Shown piece after piece: positions 38,139 to 45,126 of a DNA stretch of 64,000 nucleotides (position 1 is the first letter of the stretch; every line of letters starts with the position of its first letter). Below the pieces are notes generated by a model. It was not told where the DNA came from and ran no database searches. It worked only from the letters and a program-made list of their open reading frames with translations. Position numbers and translations under genes: made by a program. The DNA is from Brevibacterium paucivorans (GTDB taxonomy: Bacteria; Actinomycetota; Actinomycetes; Actinomycetales; Brevibacteriaceae), in the NCBI RefSeq assembly GCF_016907735.1, contig NZ_JAFBCP010000001.1, forward strand, positions 682,001 to 746,000, in the 5' to 3' direction.

Positions 38139-38193
38139 GCGCAAAACGAGCGAGACTACGCACTATATTGCGCCGTTTTGCTCGCTTTGCGCC
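38139..38193. repeat. 55-bp imperfect palindrome, copy B
   Basis: Same element as copy A with five substitutions. Arms GCGCAAA / TTTGCGC and CGAGC / GCTCG pair around a central TATA. It holds the stop codon and final codons (SEQNGAI) of the lytic transglycosylase, and ends a gene just as copy A does. No further copy was found by eye in the window. Confidence 0.8.
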
Positions 38194-39062
38194 GGCTGAC
38201 CCACGACTTGGGCAATGCGTTGCGCTTCATTCGCTACGTCGCGCACGTATTGATCGGACGGGTTGTAGGCCTTGATCGCGTCCGTGTACCCGTTCAGGTC
38301 GCTCAGGTTCCGGTTGTTCGCGCACAGAAAAGCCGCCGCTGACGCTGTCGCGTCGTCAATGTTGTGCGGATCTTTCGTGCCGTCGCCGTTGCCGTCCACT
38401 GCCACCTGATTCCATGTTGCGGGGATGAACTGCATGGGGCCCACAGCTCGGTCGTGTGTGCGGTCGCCGTCGAGTCGCCCTCCGTCAGTGTCGCGGATAT
38501 GCGCCGTACCTTCACCACGCAGTTGAACACCAAAAAGGTGGGGCGTAACCTCGCCGGAGTCGTTCACGCTGGCACCTTTGTAGCGCCCGTGATCGGTCTC
38601 GATTTTGCCGATTCCAGCCAACGTATTCCACGACAACCCGCACTGCGGACTGCGCTGAGCAGCCCACACCGTTGCCGCGACATACGCCTGCAAGACACGC
38701 TTGGGGATCCCCGATTTCTCACTCGTCTCGCGCAACCACGGGTTATCGACGGCAACCCCACCTGCCACTGGGTCAACGGCAGGCATGGAGGGCACAACCG
38801 GCGCTGGAATCTCCACAACTTCCTCGGCCTGGCTGTCCGCCCCGTCCGTGCGGAGGTTTACAAACACCAGCCCTGCAAGTACGACCATCGCAATCGACAT
38901 CGCCATGAGCGGGATTGCCCACCACCGTGATACCCCCGCCGAGGTCGTCGCCGCCTTCGTACTGACCTTGGCTTTCGTACTGGCCTTGGGTTTCGTCGTG
39001 ACCTTGGGGATTTCGACGGTGTCGTGCAGGCTGCTGGCGTAGCGTTCGTCTTCACGGTGCAT
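38163..39062 (-). CDS. Membrane-anchored lytic murein transglycosylase
   Basis: 299 residues. A Lys/Thr-rich cytoplasmic tail (about 18-42) precedes one membrane helix (about 47-68); the extracellular domain is a lysozyme-like fold with catalytic Glu in AGIGKIETDHGRYKG and GPMQFIPATWNQVAVDGNGDG, DDATASAAAFLCANN typical of MltB-type enzymes. It should cleave peptidoglycan glycan strands. AGGGAGGA precedes the ATG, which overlaps the preceding stop as TAATG, tying it to the anchored-repeat ABC operon; opening the wall for surface proteins is a possible role. Confidence 0.88.
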   Translation of the reverse strand: MHREDERYASSLHDTVEIPKVTTKPKASTKAKVSTKAATTSAGVSRWWAIPLMAMSIAMVVLAGLVFVNLRTDGADSQAEEVVEIPAPVVPSMPAVDPVAGGVAVDNPWLRETSEKSGIPKRVLQAYVAATVWAAQRSPQCGLSWNTLAGIGKIETDHGRYKGASVNDSGEVTPHLFGVQLRGEGTAHIRDTDGGRLDGDRTHDRAVGPMQFIPATWNQVAVDGNGDGTKDPHNIDDATASAAAFLCANNRNLSDLNGYTDAIKAYNPSDQYVRDVANEAQRIAQVVGQPAQSEQNGAI

Positions 39063-40987
39063 TATGAGTCCTCCCTGACCCACACGCGGGCGGCCAAGAT
39101 GGCCAGTGCAACGCTGCATGCGAGCGCTGCCCCAAAGACTCCCCACCACCAGTTCGACGGCCCTTCGACCGAGCGCGTTTCTGGGGCCGCTTGGCGAGGT
39201 TCCGCCGGCGGGTTAGCACGCACAATGTCGCCAGTAATCGAGGCCGCTTGGCAGTGACCAATGAGCGCGCCCAGGGGCGAGCCGGCCACCTGAGCTGGCA
39301 GTTTCTTACCCACGTTGAACCGAAGGAGAACTGTGGCCCGGCGTTCGTGCCCGTGAACTTCGCGAGTCAGCGTTTCAAACTCCACGTCATACGCACCCGG
39401 TTGGTTAAACATGAAGGTGGGGGTGCTGAACTGCCCAGGTGTGACCGTCGACTGTGACCCTTGACGAAGGTTCTTGGTGTTTTTCCCTAGCGCATCTTTT
39501 TGCTGAATGAGGACGCTGCCCGGTCCGCTCACACGGGTGAGCGTCACCTCCATAGACTTCACGAGCGCCGGGTCCAGGTCGTTTGCGCTCCACCCCACTG
39601 CGGGCGCGTTTTGGCCACCGGTTGCCCATACCTGAGATCCGGGGGTGGCGAATTCTTTGTCCTGCGTTGTTGAAGGTGTGAACGCGGTGCGCGCTGAATC
39701 TGGCACGGTGACGTTGACGGTTGAGGGTGCGCGTTCTGCCCCGTTCACTTTGACCTGGGTGGGGTTGATGAGCACCTGACCTTGAGTCACGTCAACCATT
39801 TGCCCGTCACCTGCCGGTGCGCACACGTTGGCAGCAACCGGCTGGAAGGGCAGTGCGGCGGGAGTCGGCACGGTCACGCCCGGCGCGGCGCCGTATTGGC
39901 CAGGCATGTTGCCCGAGGTGTCACCCGCCTCCCCAGGGTCCGTTGCGTCTTCGTTGTCGGCGCCTTTGTCGTCGGTCGACGTGTCGTGAGAATCGGAGGG
40001 GCTTTCGGCAGGGTCCCGAGGTACCGGGCTCGTGGGGCCACACTGTGAGTCCGCCACCTGACCTTCTGCCTCCCGGTTGCCCGTATCCCCGCCATCAGCA
40101 TCCCCGTCACCAGCATCCTGGCCGTCCGCCGCCCGGTCGTCAGCCACCTCGGCCCCTTTTGCGGTGACCGTCAGCATCCCGTTGCGCGCCGGTTTCGTGG
40201 CGTCGTCCCTGTACATGGAGTAGGCGACGCAGTGGGTTCCCGGCTCTGAAAACGTCAAGTGCAGCGGCTCGATCGTTGGGGCCGAAATGTCGTAGGCGAA
40301 CGCGTCCCCACGGGCCGCGATGTTCCCGCCTTTAGTGCGGTTGGGGTTGATGACGCCCATGGTTCCGTGTCCGTCGTGTCGGAATGCCATGCGCACGCGC
40401 CCATCCAGTCCGCGTGCGTCAAAATCGGCGTTGGCAACGTACCCCGCCGAGGTGTTTTCTGCCTTGACCGTGTGTTGTTTGGCTCCCGGCTCAGGGGGTT
40501 TGATGCGGTACTTCTCGTCGAGGTCGGTTGGGCAGTCTGCTGGGTCGGTGTCGATCGTGGTGGTGTCGTCTGTGGATTCGACCCGGATGGTTTGGGTGTG
40601 CTGCCGTGGCTCCGTTTTGCCAAGAGAGTGCGCGTGGATGCTCAAGCAGTAGGTGCCAGGGGTGGCTTTCACCTGCACACTCACCGGTTGCGACGGCTTC
40701 GTCTGCACCGCAAACGGCAAGTGTTCCCCGTCGAAGGTCACTTCGTCAGAGATGGTGCGAGGGTCAGTGTCACCCGCGGGCTCAGAGGTGCCAGAATCAC
40801 CTACTTTCGCACCGGCAGACACGCTCAGTGTCACTGGCCCCGCCACCTTCCACTCTTTCGCATTCAGAGTGAGTTCGTTGTCACGTGCTTCAAACACTGC
40901 GTTGGCGTACGCCGGTTGAGGTGTCACGTGTGGCCCAAACACCAGCGCCATGACAGCACAGATTGCTACCCAGAATCGACTTGTCAC
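39062..40987 (-). CDS. Membrane-anchored surface protein with degenerate wall-repeat domains
   Basis: 641 residues: signal peptide (about 1-29), several beta-rich domains, an acidic Asp/Gly/Ala linker (about 285-365), and a C-terminal membrane helix (NWWWGVFGAALACSVALAI) with a short basic end but no LPXTG. The domain from about 395 to 570 (VDVTQGQVLI, PGSQVWATGG, VGWSANDLD, VSGPGSVLI, FMFNQPGAYDVEFE, LRFNVG) follows the actinobacterial wall-repeat pattern strand by strand, but the H-x-H present in its siblings is replaced by STP. GTG start at 40987 overlaps the permease stop. Likely an accessory receptor of the same transporter. Confidence 0.75.
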   Translation of the reverse strand: MTSRFWVAICAVMALVFGPHVTPQPAYANAVFEARDNELTLNAKEWKVAGPVTLSVSAGAKVGDSGTSEPAGDTDPRTISDEVTFDGEHLPFAVQTKPSQPVSVQVKATPGTYCLSIHAHSLGKTEPRQHTQTIRVESTDDTTTIDTDPADCPTDLDEKYRIKPPEPGAKQHTVKAENTSAGYVANADFDARGLDGRVRMAFRHDGHGTMGVINPNRTKGGNIAARGDAFAYDISAPTIEPLHLTFSEPGTHCVAYSMYRDDATKPARNGMLTVTAKGAEVADDRAADGQDAGDGDADGGDTGNREAEGQVADSQCGPTSPVPRDPAESPSDSHDTSTDDKGADNEDATDPGEAGDTSGNMPGQYGAAPGVTVPTPAALPFQPVAANVCAPAGDGQMVDVTQGQVLINPTQVKVNGAERAPSTVNVTVPDSARTAFTPSTTQDKEFATPGSQVWATGGQNAPAVGWSANDLDPALVKSMEVTLTRVSGPGSVLIQQKDALGKNTKNLRQGSQSTVTPGQFSTPTFMFNQPGAYDVEFETLTREVHGHERRATVLLRFNVGKKLPAQVAGSPLGALIGHCQAASITGDIVRANPPAEPRQAAPETRSVEGPSNWWWGVFGAALACSVALAILAARVWVREDS

Positions 40988-41826
40988 AGACGCGCCACCA
41001 TCCCGTGTCGTGGGGCAAACAGCCATGCGAGCAGGAAGAAGCTGGTGAGCACCAGGACGATCGTTCCACCTACGGGGAAGTCAGCGGTCCATGAAATATA
41101 GAGACCAATGAACGCCGACACTGCTCCCAGCGCGGGTGCCAGGAACATCATGGTGGAGAGTTTGTCGGTGAGCAGCCGCGCGGTTGCCGCCGGGGTGATG
41201 AGCAACGACAGTACCAGGATGTTTCCAATGGTCCTGATCGAGACAACGATTGCCAAGGTCACCGCAATGTAGAGGACGATGTCCAGCCAGAAGACTCGGA
41301 GCCCCAACGCTCGCGCGTATTCACGGTCAATGCTCACCGTGACCAGGTCGCGCAAGAAAACCATGAGCACCGCGATCACGACGCAAGCGGTGATAGCCAC
41401 AACGTAGACGTCTGATGTGGGGATACCTGTGATCGACCCGAACAGAAAGTCCGTGAGCGACCCTGCGTAGCCGGGGGACTGCGAAATGATGACGATTCCC
41501 AACGCGAACGCCGCCACGAAGAACACACCAATGACCGAGTCTTCTTTGAGCCTGCGGAACTGCGAAAAGATCGCCACCAAAAGTGCCGTCACAACACCGG
41601 CGATCGCGCCACCCACGACCAAGTTTCCGCCTACCACGAACGCGACGGCAAGCCCCGGAAACACCGAGTGAGCCACCGCGTCACCAATGAAGCTCATGCC
41701 GCGCAACACCACGAAGCAGCCCACGACACCGCACAGAATGCTCGCCATCGTAGCGACCATGAGTGCCTTGGGCAGAAAAACCAGCAGCGGGTTGGTGAGG
41801 TCTGCGAAGAAGTCGAACACGCTCAT
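40984..41826 (-). CDS. Anchored-repeat-type ABC transporter permease (metal ABC-3 family)
   Basis: 280 residues with about eight helices of the ZnuB/MntB (ABC-3) type: GMSFIGDAVAHSVFPGLAVA is the conserved coupling segment, with FFVAAFALGIV and REYARALGL further on. It would move the ligand delivered by the substrate-binding protein through the membrane. ATG at 41826 overlaps the ATPase stop as ATGA. Confidence 0.88.
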   Translation of the reverse strand: MSVFDFFADLTNPLLVFLPKALMVATMASILCGVVGCFVVLRGMSFIGDAVAHSVFPGLAVAFVVGGNLVVGGAIAGVVTALLVAIFSQFRRLKEDSVIGVFFVAAFALGIVIISQSPGYAGSLTDFLFGSITGIPTSDVYVVAITACVVIAVLMVFLRDLVTVSIDREYARALGLRVFWLDIVLYIAVTLAIVVSIRTIGNILVLSLLITPAATARLLTDKLSTMMFLAPALGAVSAFIGLYISWTADFPVGGTIVLVLTSFFLLAWLFAPRHGMVARL

Positions 41827-42560
41827 GCGCTCACCCCCAGTGCAGTCAGCAGAGGTGACTGCGGTTTGAGGCTGAACACATCGCACCACAGTTGCGGGTC
41901 GGTCAGGTTGTGTGGTGAGTCGTACGCTCGGATGTTGCCTTTGAGCATCGCAATGTGTGTACACGTGTGCATGGCCGCCACCAGATCGTGGGTGGCCATG
42001 AGCACCACGGTGCCTTCCTTTGCAAGGGAGATAAACAGGTCAGTGAGCAGTTCCTGGGTGGGCACGTCAACGCCGGTGAAGGGTTCGTCCAGCACCAGCA
42101 ACTGCGGATGCGAGACAAGTGCGCGAGCCACCAAGACACGTTGCTTTTGCCCCCCAGACAATTCGGCAACGGGACGGTCCTTGACCTCTGAAAGATGTAC
42201 TTGTTTGAGCGCGTTATTGACCGCTTTGTAATCCTCGACGGTGGGGCGTTGCCACAGCTTGAAGCGCTTTCCGGTCAGCACGGTGTCTTCAACCGAAATC
42301 GGGAAGTCCCACGCGAACTCGTGCTTTTGGGGCACGTACCCAACACCCACCTCGGCCTGCAAAGTCACCTTCCCGCGGCACGGAATCAGCCCCAGGATGG
42401 AGCGCAACAGGGTGGTCTTTCCAGCCCCGTTGGGACCCACGAGACCTACGAAGCTGCCCGCGGAGATCTCCAGGTTGAGGTTCTCAAGAACCGACCGCCC
42501 GCCCAGTTTTGTACACAGGTCGCGGACGTCTAAAACGGTGGTCGTGTCGTGTGCGCTCAC
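41823..42560 (-). CDS. Anchored-repeat-type ABC transporter ATP-binding protein
   Basis: 245 residues. Walker A GPNGAGKTT, Q-loop VGYVPQKHEFAWDFP, signature LSGGQKQRVLVARAL, Walker B LLVLDEPF and H-loop MATHDL are intact; the overall sequence resembles ZnuC/MntA-type metal importer ATPases. GTG at 42560 overlaps the stop of the upstream surface protein as GTGA. A 68-codon upstream extension overlaps that gene and is rejected. Confidence 0.9.
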   Translation of the reverse strand: MSAHDTTTVLDVRDLCTKLGGRSVLENLNLEISAGSFVGLVGPNGAGKTTLLRSILGLIPCRGKVTLQAEVGVGYVPQKHEFAWDFPISVEDTVLTGKRFKLWQRPTVEDYKAVNNALKQVHLSEVKDRPVAELSGGQKQRVLVARALVSHPQLLVLDEPFTGVDVPTQELLTDLFISLAKEGTVVLMATHDLVAAMHTCTHIAMLKGNIRAYDSPHNLTDPQLWCDVFSLKPQSPLLTALGVSA

Positions 42561-43552
42561 TCGTCCATCCCTGCGGCCTTCTTGCGCTTGCGTGCGTTCG
42601 CTGACATGACGACGACTGAGATCACGGCGATGAGGAAAACGCCGCCCACTCCCGCCGCGATCAGCGGCAGCGCAGAGTTGCCGTCCGACTTCCCGGCGGC
42701 TTTGTTGTCTTCCGCGTTTTCGTTCTGCCCGGATTCGTTGGAAGCGTCGTCTGAGCCCTCCCACTGCATGCTGGCGGCTTTGTCTACGTCAGCTTGGTCT
42801 CCCACGGCAAGGCGAATGGTTTGGGTATCTTCTAATTTTTCGCCCGAGGTGGTTTTCGCACTCACGGACATCTTCACCAAATACTCCCCCGGCTTGGTGA
42901 ATACCCAGTTGGCGTGCGTGTGAGTGTTGAGGTCCACCGAGGCGTCGCGCTGCTGGTCATCCCACACGACCTGTGGGGCACCAAATCCGCCGTTTTGCAG
43001 GTACACGACCATGTCGCCGGGACCCTGCACGCCACGTAGAGACAAGGTGACGTTTCCATCGACTTCGTTGACGAAGCTGGGGTTCTGAGTGTTCCACCCC
43101 AGCCACACGACACCGGGTTGTTCGACCTGCGGGATCACCCACACGTCATCGCCCGCGTTGGCTGGAATGAACGAGTACTGTTCATCGTCTGGCATCTGAA
43201 TCTTGCCGCCCTGATCAACGACTTTGAGCACGGTCTTGTCCAGGTGTCGCCACACGGGTGGGTTAGCGGTGTCGTCGCGAGCCACGAGTTCAGTCTTGCC
43301 GTCCGTAAGGCGTGGGCCAATGTCCACGTGACCGGCGTCGATCGTCGCCTGGTCCTCGCTGAGCTCTTCGGAATCGGAGACGTTCTGTTTGAGCTTTTCT
43401 TCTTCGTCTTCAGCACCGTTGCCTGCAGGTTGGTTTCCCGTGGCATGAGCCGCGGTCGCTGTGAGGGTGGAGGAAGCGGTAACCGCGGCGGGGCTCATTA
43501 CCCCTACAGCTAGTAACGTGCATGCGATCGCTGTCAGTCGAATCGCTTTCAT
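42557..43552 (-). CDS. Membrane-anchored surface protein with one wall-repeat (choice-of-anchor M) domain
   Basis: 331 residues: signal peptide (about 1-30), acidic linker, then one complete repeat domain at about 68-252 running from TIDAGHVDIGPRL through DDVWVIPQ, VVWLGWNTQ, VQGPGDMVVYL and NTHTHANWVFTKPGEY to TIRLAVG. The H-x-H in NTHTH is a candidate metal site. A Ser/Asn/Glu stretch leads to a C-terminal helix and basic tail (SANARKRKK) without LPXTG, so it is membrane-held. ATG at 43552 overlaps the upstream stop as ATGA. Probably an intermediate receptor between wall protein and lipoprotein. Confidence 0.85.
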   Translation of the reverse strand: MKAIRLTAIACTLLAVGVMSPAAVTASSTLTATAAHATGNQPAGNGAEDEEEKLKQNVSDSEELSEDQATIDAGHVDIGPRLTDGKTELVARDDTANPPVWRHLDKTVLKVVDQGGKIQMPDDEQYSFIPANAGDDVWVIPQVEQPGVVWLGWNTQNPSFVNEVDGNVTLSLRGVQGPGDMVVYLQNGGFGAPQVVWDDQQRDASVDLNTHTHANWVFTKPGEYLVKMSVSAKTTSGEKLEDTQTIRLAVGDQADVDKAASMQWEGSDDASNESGQNENAEDNKAAGKSDGNSALPLIAAGVGGVFLIAVISVVVMSANARKRKKAAGMDE

Positions 43553-45126
43553 GTCAGGCATCCTTTCAATGATTGTGCGTTGAACCGCATGAGCTCTTCG
43601 TATGTGGTGACGCGGGAGTCAAACGCGTCCGAGTAGATGTCGCACACGCTCACATTCGCTTCGTCCGCGACTGTTCTGAGCGTGAGCGACCTACCCAATT
43701 GCGGTTCAACGAAGACCGCTGGGACTTTAAGGTTGCGAATGGTGTCGGCGAGCCGAATTCGATCAGTGACACTGGGTTCTACGGCGGGGTTGGGGGTGAC
43801 GAACCCGGCAATGTCCACGTCGTATGCCGCGCCGAGGTACGCAAACGCGTCATGCGTGGTGATGAGGTGGCGTTTGTCTTTGGGGATAGACGCAAGGGTG
43901 TCGCGTACTTCGCGGTCTAGTGCGTCCAACCTGTCCACGTACCGTTTGGCGTTCGCCTCATATGTGCGTGCGTTGTCTGGGTCGGCGTGGGCAAGCGTGT
44001 CACGGATGAGTTTGACGTATGCGATTGCGTTGCTCACGTCATGCCACAGGTGCGGGTCCATTTCGCCGTGTACGTGCTTCCCTAGAACCGCTTGCGGCAA
44101 CAGGTACGTGGACGACCCTGGTTCGCCTAAGAACTTCGAACCGCGTGGGATTTCCTGCCACGCTTTGTTGGTCACGGAAATAACAGTGTCGTCTGGGTCC
44201 AGACTGTCGTGGCCGGCAACGTTGCGTTCGTATGAGCTTTCGCCGAGGTCGGAGCTGGTTTCCTTTTCCGAGTCGGCAAACACGGTGAGGCGTTTGGTGT
44301 CGAGGTCGGTGGTGAGGTCCGCGTGGCCTTCGTCGATGATGCGTTTGTTTTTCAGCTGTGGGTCGGAGTGAGGGTCGACCCCAACGGCGAAGGTGTACGT
44401 ACCCTTTCCGATGTAGGTTTCGTTTTCCGGGTCGGTGGCGAGGTGTGTTTCGAACGTGACCTTGTACACCCCGGGCTTGGAAAACGCCCAGCTCAAGTGG
44501 GTGTGTGCATTGACCGGCAGGGTCGCCACGTCAGAGTCTCCCGCACCGTCTGAGCTGTCAAAGTACAGGGTGTTCTGCCCCAACGCTTGCGTGAGAAACC
44601 CGTGGACGGTGCCCCCGGAAGGGGCAACGACCTCGGTCATTTTCATCCGTACTTCACTGGCACGGTCCGCACCCAACTCACTACCGGCACCTGAAACGCG
44701 CAACCCCAGCCACACGGTGTCAAGAGTCACGTCCTCGACCAATGGGATGACGCGCGCGGAGTACTTGGTAGCACCTTCCGCCAGCCCAATGTTGGGCGCG
44801 TCCGGTGGGATGTTTGCGTCCAGGGTTTTGATGAGTTTGTGTTCTTCCAGCATGACGTAGTTGGAGAAGGCGACGTCGGAATACACGATGTTGCGGACAT
44901 CGCGCAGGGTGGGTTCGTAGGAGTGCGGGTCCGCGTTGGCAGGTACCAACGGAACCACGTTCGCCGCATCACCGGCAACGTTCTTCACCAGGTCAGCGAT
45001 GATGCCGGTCGTGGCAACCACCTGAAGCTGGTCTGTGTTCCGGTGGGTGTACGCACTCCCCTGACACCCCGCGGCCAGCACCGTCACAAGGACAGCGCTG
45101 ACCGCGAGGAACGTACGCCTGATCAT
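43549..45126 (-). CDS. Anchored-repeat ABC transporter substrate-binding lipoprotein
   Basis: 525 residues. Lipobox VLAAGC with Cys21. Cluster-9 (ZnuA-like) halves: about 35-112 (ATTGIIADLVKNV, PHSYEPTLRDV with His68) and about 352-525 (MDPHLWHDV, TTHDAFAYLGAAYDV, FVEPQLGRSL). Between them, about 120-345, is a wall-repeat domain whose order is reversed relative to the neighbours: the WLGL...NAHTHLSWAFSKPGVY...FAVG half (138-249) comes before the IDEGHADL...FLGEPGSSTYLLPQ half (264-345). His208 and His210 form the H-x-H. The canonical ligand histidines of the scaffold (His68, His in DPHLWHD, His in TTHD) remain, so transition metal binding is plausible. Confidence 0.88.
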   Translation of the reverse strand: MIRRTFLAVSAVLVTVLAAGCQGSAYTHRNTDQLQVVATTGIIADLVKNVAGDAANVVPLVPANADPHSYEPTLRDVRNIVYSDVAFSNYVMLEEHKLIKTLDANIPPDAPNIGLAEGATKYSARVIPLVEDVTLDTVWLGLRVSGAGSELGADRASEVRMKMTEVVAPSGGTVHGFLTQALGQNTLYFDSSDGAGDSDVATLPVNAHTHLSWAFSKPGVYKVTFETHLATDPENETYIGKGTYTFAVGVDPHSDPQLKNKRIIDEGHADLTTDLDTKRLTVFADSEKETSSDLGESSYERNVAGHDSLDPDDTVISVTNKAWQEIPRGSKFLGEPGSSTYLLPQAVLGKHVHGEMDPHLWHDVSNAIAYVKLIRDTLAHADPDNARTYEANAKRYVDRLDALDREVRDTLASIPKDKRHLITTHDAFAYLGAAYDVDIAGFVTPNPAVEPSVTDRIRLADTIRNLKVPAVFVEPQLGRSLTLRTVADEANVSVCDIYSDAFDSRVTTYEELMRFNAQSLKGCLT

